Below, piece by piece: positions 7,623-15,347 of a stretch of DNA of 64,000 bases. The notes below the pieces were generated by a model. The model did no database searches and was not told the origin of the DNA. It saw only the letters and a program-made list of their open reading frames with translations. The position numbers were made by a program, and so were the translations under genes. This DNA is from JAGOUB01 sp964640945 (GTDB lineage: Bacteria > Patescibacteriota > Gracilibacteria > Peribacterales > Peribacteraceae), in contig CAZXIV010000003.1 in assembly GCA_964640945.1 (NCBI GenBank), positions 1-64,000 of the forward strand, given 5' to 3'. How positions within the stretch are numbered: position 1 is the first letter of the stretch; each line of letters starts with the position of its first letter.

Positions 7623-9224
7623 GTGCCTAACGCCATCATCTTCTGCCGGGTATCCACGAAGGAACAAGCTGAGGAAGGGTATTCCCTTCAATCTCAGGCA
7701 AAGCTTTTGCAAGAGTATGCCGATAAAAGCGGCATGACTGTTGAGGAGCGATATATCGTCCCAGAGTCTGCAAGAGGTCAGCAGGAACGAAAGCTGTTCA
7801 ATGCGATGCTGAGTGATTTACGGAAATCAAAGGCGACCATCCTGCTTTGTGAAAAAGTAGATCGGATCACCCGCAACTTTAAAGATGCCGTCCTACTTGA
7901 TGATTGGCTGAGTGAAAATGAGGAACGACAGCTTCATTTTGTGAAGCAAAGCCTCATCATTCATAAGCATTCGAAAGCAAACGACCGCTTTCAGTGGGAT
8001 ATCCATTTAGTACTCGCTCGTCAGTACAGCAATAACCTGTCCGAAGAGGCCTCTAAGGGGCTGCTGCAGAAAGCTGAAGAGGGCTGGTGTCCCGCCAGTC
8101 AGAAGCGCGGATACGTAAGCGTTGGGGCTACCGGAAAGAAAGTTTGGCAAATTGATGATTCTACGACCTCAGAGGCTCCTTTCATCCGTCGAGCGTTCCA
8201 GCTCTATCAAACAGGTGAACATACCCTCCTGAGCCTCAGCAAGTATCTCTACGAAGAGGGTTGGAAAGCCGCTAATGGAAAAAGACTCGGCAAGACGACT
8301 CTCCATGGACTTTTGACGGACTGTTTCTATTGCGGTGAGTTCAATTGGAAGAAGAAGCATTACACCAACGCAAAGCATGATGGCCTTATCTCCCAAGATC
8401 TTTTTTACAGCGTCCAAGAGAAGTTGAACCGCAAGATCACGGGTAAATATCGTAAAAATGATTTCTTGCTTAAGGGTATATGCCAATGCGGTGAATGTGG
8501 TCGTTCCGTTGTCGGCCAAAAGCAGAAGGGCCACTCGTACTATTCATGTACCCGGTATGCCACGAACTGTGGTCAACGGAAGTATTTAAGGGAGGAGGTC
8601 TTGGATCAACAAATTCTGACAATCCTACAAGGCTTACAGTGCACGGATACGCGAATGCTTGAATGGGTACGAAAGGCCCTTAAAGACAACCACTCTTTCG
8701 AAATTGAGGCACGAGAAAAAGAACTCTCCCAGCTGCGCCAGCAATTGGACGCTCAGCAGCAGCGAATCGATGCTTTGTACGACGATAAAGTGGACCGCAA
8801 AATCACAGTGGAGTTTTATCAGCGAAAATACCCTGAGTACGACGCAGAGTTCCAGAGAATTAATCGTTCTATTAAACGATTAGAAGAGGCGAACAAGAAT
8901 TATCTAAATCTTGGCTCGGCCATTTTCGAACTGGCTCACGCAAGCGCAAAAGTCTATGAATCATGCCCTACCCACATCGAAAAGCGCGAACTACTGAATT
9001 CGGTATTTTCGAACCTTAAAGTAAAAGACGGGATCGTGCTCCCAGCTTACAAAAACGGTATTCAGTTGATAGCCAAGAGGGCGAAATCGAATGACTGGCT
9101 GAACGGACGGGTCAGGCAACCAATTTTGAGGGAGTGTCTTGCGGTTGTACAGGGGCTTGTTTTGAGGGGGGGTAAGGCAAGCGGGTCAGCTCCTCGAAAC
9201 GAGACAAATGAGACAGTACAATAG
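7623..9224 (+). CDS. Large serine recombinase
   Basis: 533 aa from a GTG start. The N-terminal resolvase domain (about 1-150) begins AIIFCRVSTKEQ with the nucleophilic Ser11. A recombinase domain follows (about 165-270, with TLLSLSKYLYEEGWKAANGK), then a zinc ribbon (CQCGECGRSV ... YYSCTRY ... CGQRKYL, about 285-320) and a coiled coil (about 350-430). This architecture catalyses unidirectional attP x attB integration. It is the last gene of the Rep element and probably its integrase. The C-terminus ends in a low-complexity tail. Confidence 0.9.
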   Translation: MPNAIIFCRVSTKEQAEEGYSLQSQAKLLQEYADKSGMTVEERYIVPESARGQQERKLFNAMLSDLRKSKATILLCEKVDRITRNFKDAVLLDDWLSENEERQLHFVKQSLIIHKHSKANDRFQWDIHLVLARQYSNNLSEEASKGLLQKAEEGWCPASQKRGYVSVGATGKKVWQIDDSTTSEAPFIRRAFQLYQTGEHTLLSLSKYLYEEGWKAANGKRLGKTTLHGLLTDCFYCGEFNWKKKHYTNAKHDGLISQDLFYSVQEKLNRKITGKYRKNDFLLKGICQCGECGRSVVGQKQKGHSYYSCTRYATNCGQRKYLREEVLDQQILTILQGLQCTDTRMLEWVRKALKDNHSFEIEAREKELSQLRQQLDAQQQRIDALYDDKVDRKITVEFYQRKYPEYDAEFQRINRSIKRLEEANKNYLNLGSAIFELAHASAKVYESCPTHIEKRELLNSVFSNLKVKDGIVLPAYKNGIQLIAKRAKSNDWLNGRVRQPILRECLAVVQGLVLRGGKASGSAPRNETNETVQ

Positions 9225-9278
9225 GGGTATGTCTCACGACTGGACAAAATCAATATTTTGCCTATTATAAGCCAAATA

Positions 9279-10424
9279 CTAATACTGAAGGCCATCGGGA
9301 AACGTGCCCGCGAATTCCGGTCGCTTCGACTTGGATAATTTCACATGTTTGCCCATCTTCTTCATGCGAGACCTCGTGAGCTGTTCCAAATCCTCTTTTG
9401 ACTCATATCCACGGATGCGTCCGTCGAGCATGCCAAGCCGGTAGGTCACGCCCTCGGACGTGAGCGCCCAATTCTTGTTTTCCAAAATTTCTTCAATCGT
9501 TTTCTCGAGGGTTTTGCGACTGTCGTAGTCTTCCCGTTTCTCTTCCATGTCGCGAACGGAAAAATTCAGGATGATCTGCGGGGCTGGTGGCGACATGGTG
9601 ATGTGGAAGTCGCCATAGTTCGCCTTCTTCAGAGCTGGCTTGAGTAGCTTCTCCAGGCCCGCGATATTGAGCTTCTTCACCTCCGCAAGCTTATCGTAGA
9701 ACTCCGCATTCGCCTGTCGCACTTTATCTTCGTCACCTAAGCGCTTCGTCTGCTCCTGCCACGCTTTATATCGTTGTCCTTGCTGATCGGAGAGACAGAA
9801 GCGTTTCTTGTCGTGCTCGTAGCGGTCGATCTCTTCTTGGGTCGGTTCTTTCTTCCTCTCGTCGATTGTGCTCAACGTCTCCTCGACGTGCCCGCAGTGC
9901 TTGCACGTTTCAATGTAGTAGCGTTTGCCATTCTTCTTTTTGATATCGGTCTCGACCTCCCGATTGCATTTCTCGCAGAGAATGGGCTTCCGGGGAACTT
10001 CACTGCCGTTCTCATAGACGTCCTTTCCTTGCTTACAGGGTTTGCAGCAGAGAAAGAACTCCAGCCATTCCCTGTCGCTGTCGATATCGGAACGCACGTC
10101 CGTGTAGATGCATTTCATCGCTTTTCCACAGGAAGGGCAGCGAACCAGTGGCACCTGCGCCCGCTCCACCATCCGGTCTCTCCGTTTGTCACGCTCCAGC
10201 CATCCTTGGATTGTTTCTTCCCTCCGAAGAAATCGATTTCCGGCTTCCTGGAAGAGCAGAAAATCCGTCGAAAGATCGTGGCACCACTGGATTTCCGACA
10301 GTGACAGTTCCTTATCTTCATCGGAAATGGGGCGCGGCTCTTCAAAGCGACGGCACCAGTCGACCGTGAACTTGTCGTACATCTCTTCGTAGTGGGACCG
10401 ATCTTTGAGGTGTTGGTAGCTCAT
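9279..10424 (-). CDS. Unknown protein with two zinc ribbons
   Basis: 381 aa; I recognise no family. Four CxxC-type pairs form two probable zinc ribbons: CPSCGKAMKC with CCKPC (about 95-135) and CEKCNREV with CKHCGH (about 150-180). These are followed by a charged helical region and a C-terminal part with FHITMSPPAPQIILNF. No signal peptide or membrane segment is seen. It lies 15 bp downstream of another zinc/HTH protein on the same strand, so they are probably one operon. The arrangement suggests a nucleic-acid-binding role in the mobile island. Only a distant, unproven relationship to the zinc protein at 32.8-33.9 kb is suggested by content. Confidence 0.75.
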   Translation of the reverse strand: MSYQHLKDRSHYEEMYDKFTVDWCRRFEEPRPISDEDKELSLSEIQWCHDLSTDFLLFQEAGNRFLRREETIQGWLERDKRRDRMVERAQVPLVRCPSCGKAMKCIYTDVRSDIDSDREWLEFFLCCKPCKQGKDVYENGSEVPRKPILCEKCNREVETDIKKKNGKRYYIETCKHCGHVEETLSTIDERKKEPTQEEIDRYEHDKKRFCLSDQQGQRYKAWQEQTKRLGDEDKVRQANAEFYDKLAEVKKLNIAGLEKLLKPALKKANYGDFHITMSPPAPQIILNFSVRDMEEKREDYDSRKTLEKTIEEILENKNWALTSEGVTYRLGMLDGRIRGYESKEDLEQLTRSRMKKMGKHVKLSKSKRPEFAGTFPDGLQY

Positions 10425-10439
10425 ATGAAGAAGGGGAAA

Positions 10440-11105
10440 TCATTTGTTTTTCTTGAGTTCAAGATTTCCGTTCACGAATTGGAGCTGGTCCATGATCTTG
10501 TAGCCCTTCAGATGAACGTGCGGATCGACATGCCTGTACCACGGCTCGATGTGGACAGAGAACGTGCCTTCGCCCGTCCTTTCGGTATCGGAATAATTTT
10601 CGACAAGTTTCTTCGGAGGTAGAAGATCCTTGTTGTCCTCGATCAAAAAGAGCAACGCATCTTCATGTCCCTCGCGCTTCACGCGTCTGGCTTTGATGAT
10701 GCCCGCCTTCATCCACCGCATGATCGTTGGACCTTTCACGTTGAAGTCGCTCTGCAGATCCCACCGCGAATACCACTTCTCTTTGTCCTCCGCGCAGTAT
10801 GCGGGAATCTCCCCGCGATCCACCGCCGCTTTGCAGTCCATGCACTTGATCCCGTACTGGTCGTACCACGTTTCATCATCCGAGCATGATCCGCCGCAGA
10901 TGGCGCAGGAATAGCCCTTGCCATTGAGGTGGAAGCCATCCGGGAACTCCTTGAGTTTGCGTTGCCGTCGATCCTCTTCCTCCTGGAAGGGCAAAAGAAG
11001 CTCATGCATTCGTTGCATGTTCTCGACCATGTCCATGACGTGATCCCAGTCGAACTCTTTGCTGCGTGTTTTGAACTTCTGCCCGTCTTGCTCAAGGAGT
11101 GGCAT
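10440..11105 (-). CDS. Zinc-finger protein with HTH-like segment
   Basis: 221 aa. A zinc-binding module reads CAICGGSC ... CMDC (about 76-100). It is followed by SRWDLQSDFNVKGPTIMRWM and KAGIIKARRVKR (about 123-155), which looks like a MerR/excisionase-type helix-turn-helix choosing a target and a basic wing. The tail is not recognised. First gene of the left-arm minus-strand pair; its start lies 65 bp from the divergent secreted-protein gene at 11171. A transcription regulator or excisionase-like accessory protein of the island is plausible, but no target is evident. Confidence 0.7.
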   Translation of the reverse strand: MPLLEQDGQKFKTRSKEFDWDHVMDMVENMQRMHELLLPFQEEEDRRQRKLKEFPDGFHLNGKGYSCAICGGSCSDDETWYDQYGIKCMDCKAAVDRGEIPAYCAEDKEKWYSRWDLQSDFNVKGPTIMRWMKAGIIKARRVKREGHEDALLFLIEDNKDLLPPKKLVENYSDTERTGEGTFSVHIEPWYRHVDPHVHLKGYKIMDQLQFVNGNLELKKNK

Positions 11106-11132
11106 AACCGATAATTATAAGAATAGCCGTTG

Positions 11133-11160
11133 TTGAGTAAAGTGCAGATTGGTCTATACT
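11133..11160 (+). promoter_or_regulatory. Promoter of the first metal-block gene
   Basis: TTGAGT (11133-11138) and TATACT (11155-11160) are spaced 16 bp apart and end 10 bp before the ATG at 11171, giving a near-leaderless transcript. This is the first clear sigma70-like promoter of the metal block. Confidence 0.5.
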
Positions 11161-11170
11161 TTGCCCAAAC

Positions 11171-11617
11171 ATGCGAAAGAGATTCATTCCAGCGGTTATG
11201 GTCGCTGCCCAAGTCCTCTTGGGCAATCTCTGCATGATGCCATTTGCTTCTGCCATGGAGGCAATGCCCATGGATCATGAAATGGAGGAAATGGAGCAGG
11301 TCGTTGAGATAGTGATGACGCCGGCGCATCCCATGTCCTCCGTTCATTGTGATGGATGCGTGACCATCACCCGGCCAAAGCACCACTCGTCTCCGATGGC
11401 GGGAGGAATGCCCTGCACTGACGGGCACTGTTTGTCCGGACACTCGCCGTCGGCTGCAGTCGTTGCGCAATCATCGTTGAAAGACGAACTGAAGATCGCG
11501 CTGCGTCCGGCGTTCTTTTTCCTTGAGCCGCAAACGGAGGGACGAACCGAGGTGCATGCCCGCGCCGCACCCCATCTGCCTCGTCTTTTGGCACAGATGG
11601 TTGTCATGAGGGAGTGA
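11171..11617 (+). CDS. Secreted Met/His-rich putative metal-binding protein
   Basis: 148 aa with a Sec signal peptide (MRKRFIPAVMVAAQVLLGNL, cleavage probably after FASA). The mature part opens with a Met/Asp/Glu/His stretch (MEAMPMDHEMEEMEQ) and holds CDGC, HHSS and CTDGHC segments typical of extracytoplasmic copper binders. No enzyme motif. It leads the metal block and is followed 65 bp later by a copper-type fusion protein. A buffering or sensing role outside the membrane is inferred. Confidence 0.65.
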   Translation: MRKRFIPAVMVAAQVLLGNLCMMPFASAMEAMPMDHEMEEMEQVVEIVMTPAHPMSSVHCDGCVTITRPKHHSSPMAGGMPCTDGHCLSGHSPSAAVVAQSSLKDELKIALRPAFFFLEPQTEGRTEVHARAAPHLPRLLAQMVVMRE

Positions 11618-11682
11618 AGAGGGAAATATTTTGAAGATGCCGGTCATTATCCGGCTCTCGTTTATATTTCACCCCCTTCCTT

Positions 11683-13047
11683 ATGTCAGACTCATCTCCA
11701 AACGAACGGTATGCGACCGTCTGCATCGACGGCATGACGTGCGCGAGCTGCGAGCTACTCCTCGAGAAAAAGCTCAAAGCTGTGCCGGGCATCAAGCATG
11801 TCGATGTGGACCACAAGAGCGGCATCGCCCGCATTACGGCGAATGCCGACAGCGTGCCCAGTGGCGAGCTTATCGCCGCCGTCATTTCAAAAGCGGGCTA
11901 CAGCATTCAAGAAGAGGGCATGCCTACGCTTTCCACGCTTTCACCCGACAAGCGAAAATGGCTTGAGATCGGCGGTGCTCTGCTAGTCATCTTCGCGCTG
12001 TACAAGCTCCTGCAGGCCTTCGACCTCGTCTCGCTGGCCCCTTCCACATCAGGCGTGCTTTCCCTTGGTGGAATCTTCGTCATCGGCCTCGTCGCGGGAA
12101 CTACGAGCTGCCTCGCTGTCACCGGAGGCTTGCTCATAGCACTCGCGGCGAAGCACAACGAACTCCATCAAGCCGAAAGCCCGTGGCAGAAGTTCAAGCC
12201 TCTGCTTCATTTCAACATCGGACGCCTGATTTCGTACTTTGTTCTCGGCGGACTTGTGGGCGTGCTCGGCCAATCCATCACGCTGTCCACGAGGATGAGC
12301 GGCTACATGAGCATTATCGTCGCGTTCGTCATGCTCTACCTTGCCCTCAACATCCTCGAAATCATCCCCAAGGGCAGCTTCCCGATTCGGCCGCCGAAGA
12401 AATTCTCACGCTGGATCGCAGGACTCTCGGATAGCGATCATCCGGCCGCTCCGTTCGCTCTGGGTGCGTTCACGTTCTTCCTTCCCTGCGGCTTCACGCA
12501 ATCACTGCAGATCGCAGCATTGGCATCGGGAAACTTCCTCACCGGCGGCTTGATGATGTTTGTCTTTGCGGTGGGGACCCTGCCTTCCCTGCTTGGCATC
12601 AGCGCGATCTCCTCGACCGCGAGTGGCACCTTTTCGAAGGTTTTTCTGCGCTTCTCGGGGGCGCTCGTGCTGCTCCTCGCTCTCTTCAATCTTAATAGCG
12701 GATTCGCGCTCGCTGGCATCGACCTGTCGTCAGCATTCGCAGGAGGAAATAGGCAAGCGGGATCCGCCCCCTTTATAAACGCGGGTGTACAGGAAATATC
12801 CATGAAAGTGACTCGCAACGGCTACGAGCCGCAGAATCTCACCATCAAGGCAGGCATTCCCGTTCGATGGAAGGTTGACGGCACGGGCGCGGCGGGGTGC
12901 ACGAGCATCATGACGATTCCCTCACTGAACATTTCCCAGGCACTTCGTAGTGGCGAAAACGTCATTGAATTCACCGCTCCCCAAAAGGGCCAACTCGCGT
13001 TCATGTGCTCGATGGGCATGGTGCGCGGATCCTTCACTGTCATCTAA
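11683..13047 (+). CDS. HMA - UreH-type membrane - cupredoxin fusion protein
   Basis: 454 aa with three parts. An N-terminal heavy-metal-associated domain (about 8-75) carries the GMTCASC motif. A middle of about six helices (about 85-335) matches the sulfite-exporter/UreH-like permease family, with GLVAGTTSCLAVTGGL and FFLPCGFTQSLQ. A C-terminal cupredoxin-like domain (about 365-454) has FTAPQKGQLAFMCSMGMV supplying Cys and Met ligands. Similar fusions are associated with copper handling; metal transfer across or at the membrane is inferred. It sits among DsbA-like and metal-binding genes. The cargo metal is not proven by sequence. Confidence 0.8.
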   Translation: MSDSSPNERYATVCIDGMTCASCELLLEKKLKAVPGIKHVDVDHKSGIARITANADSVPSGELIAAVISKAGYSIQEEGMPTLSTLSPDKRKWLEIGGALLVIFALYKLLQAFDLVSLAPSTSGVLSLGGIFVIGLVAGTTSCLAVTGGLLIALAAKHNELHQAESPWQKFKPLLHFNIGRLISYFVLGGLVGVLGQSITLSTRMSGYMSIIVAFVMLYLALNILEIIPKGSFPIRPPKKFSRWIAGLSDSDHPAAPFALGAFTFFLPCGFTQSLQIAALASGNFLTGGLMMFVFAVGTLPSLLGISAISSTASGTFSKVFLRFSGALVLLLALFNLNSGFALAGIDLSSAFAGGNRQAGSAPFINAGVQEISMKVTRNGYEPQNLTIKAGIPVRWKVDGTGAAGCTSIMTIPSLNISQALRSGENVIEFTAPQKGQLAFMCSMGMVRGSFTVI

Positions 13048-13066
13048 TTTTTTCCTCTTTCTCCGT

Positions 13067-13327
13067 ATGGCCACCCTTCAATGGAAGGAATCTCCTTCCG
13101 CACCTCCCCTGGCTTCATCAGCCAATTCCACTTGGTTCGCCGTTTCCATGGGTCTTCTCGGATTCATCGTCGGAGTATCGTCCCTTTCAATTTTCGCGCC
13201 GGGAAGCTCTGCGCAACAAGCGGGACAAGTGATCGCGCCCGCAGGCGACAACCCAACGATAGCAGCCGCTCCTGCGGCGGGAGGATGCGGATGCGGCGGG
13301 GGGAAAGGGTGCGGCATGATGAAATGA
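13067..13327 (+). CDS. Membrane-anchored small protein with Cys-rich tail
   Basis: 86 aa from ATG 13067, 19 bp after the previous gene. One transmembrane helix (about 24-42) is followed by an Ala/Pro-rich linker and a tail reading GGCGCGGGKGCGMMK. That tail is likely to bind a soft metal such as Cu(I). Its first ~40 residues closely match the N-terminus of the adjacent DsbA-like protein at 13358 (WxxS, then STWFAVSMGLLGFIVG against TPWFAISVGLMGLIVG), so the two share a duplicated membrane anchor. No enzymatic motif. Confidence 0.7.
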   Translation: MATLQWKESPSAPPLASSANSTWFAVSMGLLGFIVGVSSLSIFAPGSSAQQAGQVIAPAGDNPTIAAAPAAGGCGCGGGKGCGMMK

Positions 13328-13357
13328 TTTTCTATTTCCACATTTTCTTCTCTTTGT

Positions 13358-14137
13358 ATGACCAATCTGAAATGGCAGGACTCTCAGCAGCCCGCGCAAA
13401 GCGGCGCAGCCTCGGCTACCCCCTGGTTCGCGATCTCCGTGGGATTAATGGGTCTCATCGTCGGATACGCCCTCGCTTCGTATACGACGGGAGGATCCGT
13501 CTTCGGAGCGGGCGGGAGGAACACGCAGCAAGTCGCGCAGGTTCCCACTCCCACTCCTTCCGCACCAGCGGCTCCCACAGCTCCCGCGACTCCCGCGACC
13601 GTCGATGACGATCCCATTCTCGGCGAAGAAGACGCCCCCGTCACGCTCATCGAATTCACGGATTATCAGTGTCCCTTCTGCGGAAGGCATTTCACGGACA
13701 CCTACGGTCAAATCAAGAAGGAGTACATCGATACCGGCAAAGTGAAGTACATCGTGCGCGATTACCCTCTCAGCTTCCATCCGCATGCCCAAAAGACGGC
13801 CGAAGCGACGGAATGCGCGGACGATCAGGACAAGTTCTGGGAGATGCACGACAAGATTTTCGAAACGCAAGCGACGTGGAGCAATGCAGCCGACGTTGTA
13901 CCGACCCTCAAGCAGTACGCTGCCGATTTGAAACTGAACACCAAGACGTTCAACGATTGTCTGGACGGCGGTACGCATGCGGGAGAAGTGCAGAAAGACA
14001 TGGCGGACGGTTCGGCTGCCGGTATCAGCGGCACGCCGGGGTTCTGGGTCCTCGGTCCCGACGGCCAATCGCAATCGATCAGCGGCGCGGTACCCTTCGC
14101 GAACTTCAAACAGGCGATCGACTCCATGCTTCCGTAA
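13358..14137 (+). CDS. Membrane-anchored DsbA-family thiol oxidoreductase
   Basis: 259 aa. One N-terminal transmembrane helix and a Pro/Ala/Thr linker place a thioredoxin-fold domain (about 85-255) outside the membrane. EFTDYQCPFCGRHF contains the CPFC active site; VKYIVRDYPL, ECADDQDKFWEMHDKIF and GISGTPGFWV (cis-Pro loop) are standard for the DsbA/Thioredoxin_4 family. It probably oxidises or isomerises disulfides in the exported Cys-containing copper proteins around it. It shares its membrane anchor with the 86-aa protein just upstream. Confidence 0.9.
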   Translation: MTNLKWQDSQQPAQSGAASATPWFAISVGLMGLIVGYALASYTTGGSVFGAGGRNTQQVAQVPTPTPSAPAAPTAPATPATVDDDPILGEEDAPVTLIEFTDYQCPFCGRHFTDTYGQIKKEYIDTGKVKYIVRDYPLSFHPHAQKTAEATECADDQDKFWEMHDKIFETQATWSNAADVVPTLKQYAADLKLNTKTFNDCLDGGTHAGEVQKDMADGSAAGISGTPGFWVLGPDGQSQSISGAVPFANFKQAIDSMLP

Positions 14138-14155
14138 TCTCCCCACCCACTTCCC

Positions 14156-14764
14156 ATGAACATGCGTTTCTCCCTCCCGTTGGCAATCGGATCCCTCCTC
14201 GTACTCACCGCCTGCGGCGTCGATATGACGGGACTCTCCCCGGAATCGAGCAGGCCTCCTCATCCGAGGAGCAATCTCAATTCCGCTGTCCTCGTTGAAG
14301 AGTTCATCGATTTGCAATGCGAAGCCTGCAGAGCGGCACAAACGAAAATCATTCCTCAATTACTGGCGAAATACGGCCAGCAAATGAGATTTGAAGTGAA
14401 TCATTTCCCGATCGGAGGCGGACATATTTATTCCGTGTATGCGGCACAGGCGGCCGAGTGCGCCGCGGATCAGGGGAAATTCTGGGAATTCGAAGAAATG
14501 AACTATAAGAACCAAGACGATTTGGGAGAAAAGGCGGTGTACGATTGGGCGCGAGCTTTGAAGCTTGATCTGCTGCTCTTCGAACGTTGTCTAAAGTCCG
14601 AGATCAAAAAGGACACGGTTCTTGCCGATCGAGACGAGGGCGACAAGCGCGGGGTAAACGGAACGCCCACTTTCTTCGTGAACGGAGTACGCGTTGAAAG
14701 CACCATCGGTGCCATTGGCGAGGCCATCGACAAAGCTGCCAGCGGCGCGCTGCTGATTCGATGA
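14156..14764 (+). CDS. DsbA-like lipoprotein
   Basis: 202 aa. Lipoprotein signal with lipobox LLVLTACG (about residues 14-21). The thioredoxin-like domain has EEFIDLQCEACRAAQTK with a CEAC active site, ECAADQGKFWEFEEM, and the cis-Pro loop RGVNGTPTFFVNG. It follows the CPFC paralogue by 18 bp, so the two may work as a redox pair with different active-site dipeptides (PF and EA), perhaps one oxidant and one reductant. The gene ends just before the CsoR-controlled promoter. Confidence 0.85.
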   Translation: MNMRFSLPLAIGSLLVLTACGVDMTGLSPESSRPPHPRSNLNSAVLVEEFIDLQCEACRAAQTKIIPQLLAKYGQQMRFEVNHFPIGGGHIYSVYAAQAAECAADQGKFWEFEEMNYKNQDDLGEKAVYDWARALKLDLLLFERCLKSEIKKDTVLADRDEGDKRGVNGTPTFFVNGVRVESTIGAIGEAIDKAASGALLIR

Positions 14765-14772
14765 TGTATGTC

Positions 14773-14816
14773 TTGACTGTGGCTTGGTAGGGGGTAGGGT
14801 ACAGATACCCCCTACC
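14773..14816 (+). promoter_or_regulatory. CsoR-type operator overlapping a sigma70-like promoter
   Basis: TTGACT (14773-14778) and TAGGGT (14795-14800) give a -35/-10 pair with a 16-bp spacer. Across the -10 lies a perfect 11-bp inverted repeat: GGTAGGGGGTA (14786-14796), 9-bp spacer, TACCCCCTACC (14806-14816). G/C-tract palindromes with TA steps are the recognition class of CsoR/RcnR repressors, and a CsoR gene starts 10 bp downstream. Copper binding by CsoR should release it and induce csoR-copZ-copA. This is a textbook autoregulated layout. Confidence 0.85.
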
Positions 14817-14826
14817 CCTACCTAGT

Positions 14827-15096
14827 ATGCGAGACACTGCAAAAAAGAAATCGCTCGACGCGATCAAGCGACTGGAAGGACTAACCGCAAAACTGCGCAA
14901 GCAGGTCGAAGCGGATGCCTACTGCGCGGAGATCCTCGAACTCGCCCTCGCCATGCAGGGGCATATCAAGCACATCCAGTCAGCTGTGCTCGAAAGTCAT
15001 CTCCATACCTGCGCCGCAAAAAAACTTTCTTCCCCCGCCGACAAGGAGGCATTCATCAATGAAGTGTTGAACGTCGTCGGCCTCTCCCGTCGTTAA
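14827..15096 (+). CDS. csoR: CsoR-family copper-sensing repressor
   Basis: 89 aa, the usual length for the all-helical DUF156/CsoR family. IKRLEGLTAKLRKQVEADAY at the N-terminus, Cys in DAYCAEIL (C36), then ESHLHTC with His and Cys four residues apart reproduce the Cys-His-Cys Cu(I) site of CsoR. It lacks the N-terminal His that RcnR-type nickel/cobalt sensors use. It sits directly downstream of its probable operator and upstream of copZ and copA, so it most likely represses this operon until Cu(I) rises. Confidence 0.92.
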   Translation: MRDTAKKKSLDAIKRLEGLTAKLRKQVEADAYCAEILELALAMQGHIKHIQSAVLESHLHTCAAKKLSSPADKEAFINEVLNVVGLSRR

Positions 15097-15124
15097 TTCT
15101 TTTGTCTCTTTCTCTCTTATTCCC

Positions 15125-15340
15125 ATGCAAACTACTGTTTCTATCCCCGGCATTCATTGTGCCGCCTGCGCGACCCTTATCAAAGATGTGAGTTCCGAGT
15201 TTCCCCAGATACAGAAAGCAGATGTCGATATCGAAACGAAGAAAGTGACATTGGAACACGGTGAAGATTTTGATCTGTCCAAGTGGACGGAGGAAATCGA
15301 AACCCTTGGTGATACCTACAAAGTTGAATCCGCTTCCTGA
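15125..15340 (+). CDS. copZ: CopZ-like copper chaperone
   Basis: 71 aa, a single heavy-metal-associated domain with the Cu(I)-binding motif GIHCAAC at 9-15 and a ferredoxin-like fold pattern. It stands between csoR and copA, the standard order for cytosolic Cu(I) chaperone genes. It would carry Cu(I) to the ATPase or to CsoR. A charged tail (FDLSKWTEEIETLG) replaces the usual final strand sequence but length is normal. Confidence 0.85.
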   Translation: MQTTVSIPGIHCAACATLIKDVSSEFPQIQKADVDIETKKVTLEHGEDFDLSKWTEEIETLGDTYKVESAS

Positions 15341-15347
15341 CCTTCTC

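Larger units (their letters stand above)
6108..9230. mobile_element. Small Rep plus serine-recombinase integrative element (approximate limits)
   Basis: Three tightly packed plus-strand genes (Rep initiator, 55-aa ORF, large serine recombinase) lie between a truncated GluRS-like gene and an oppositely oriented gene set. They are AT-richer than the sequence that follows. Replication initiator with site-specific recombinase is the signature of an integrating plasmid-like element. The exact ends are not determined: I saw no convincing direct repeat. The left limit is placed at the end of the GluRS remnant and the right limit just after the recombinase stop. Confidence 0.45.
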
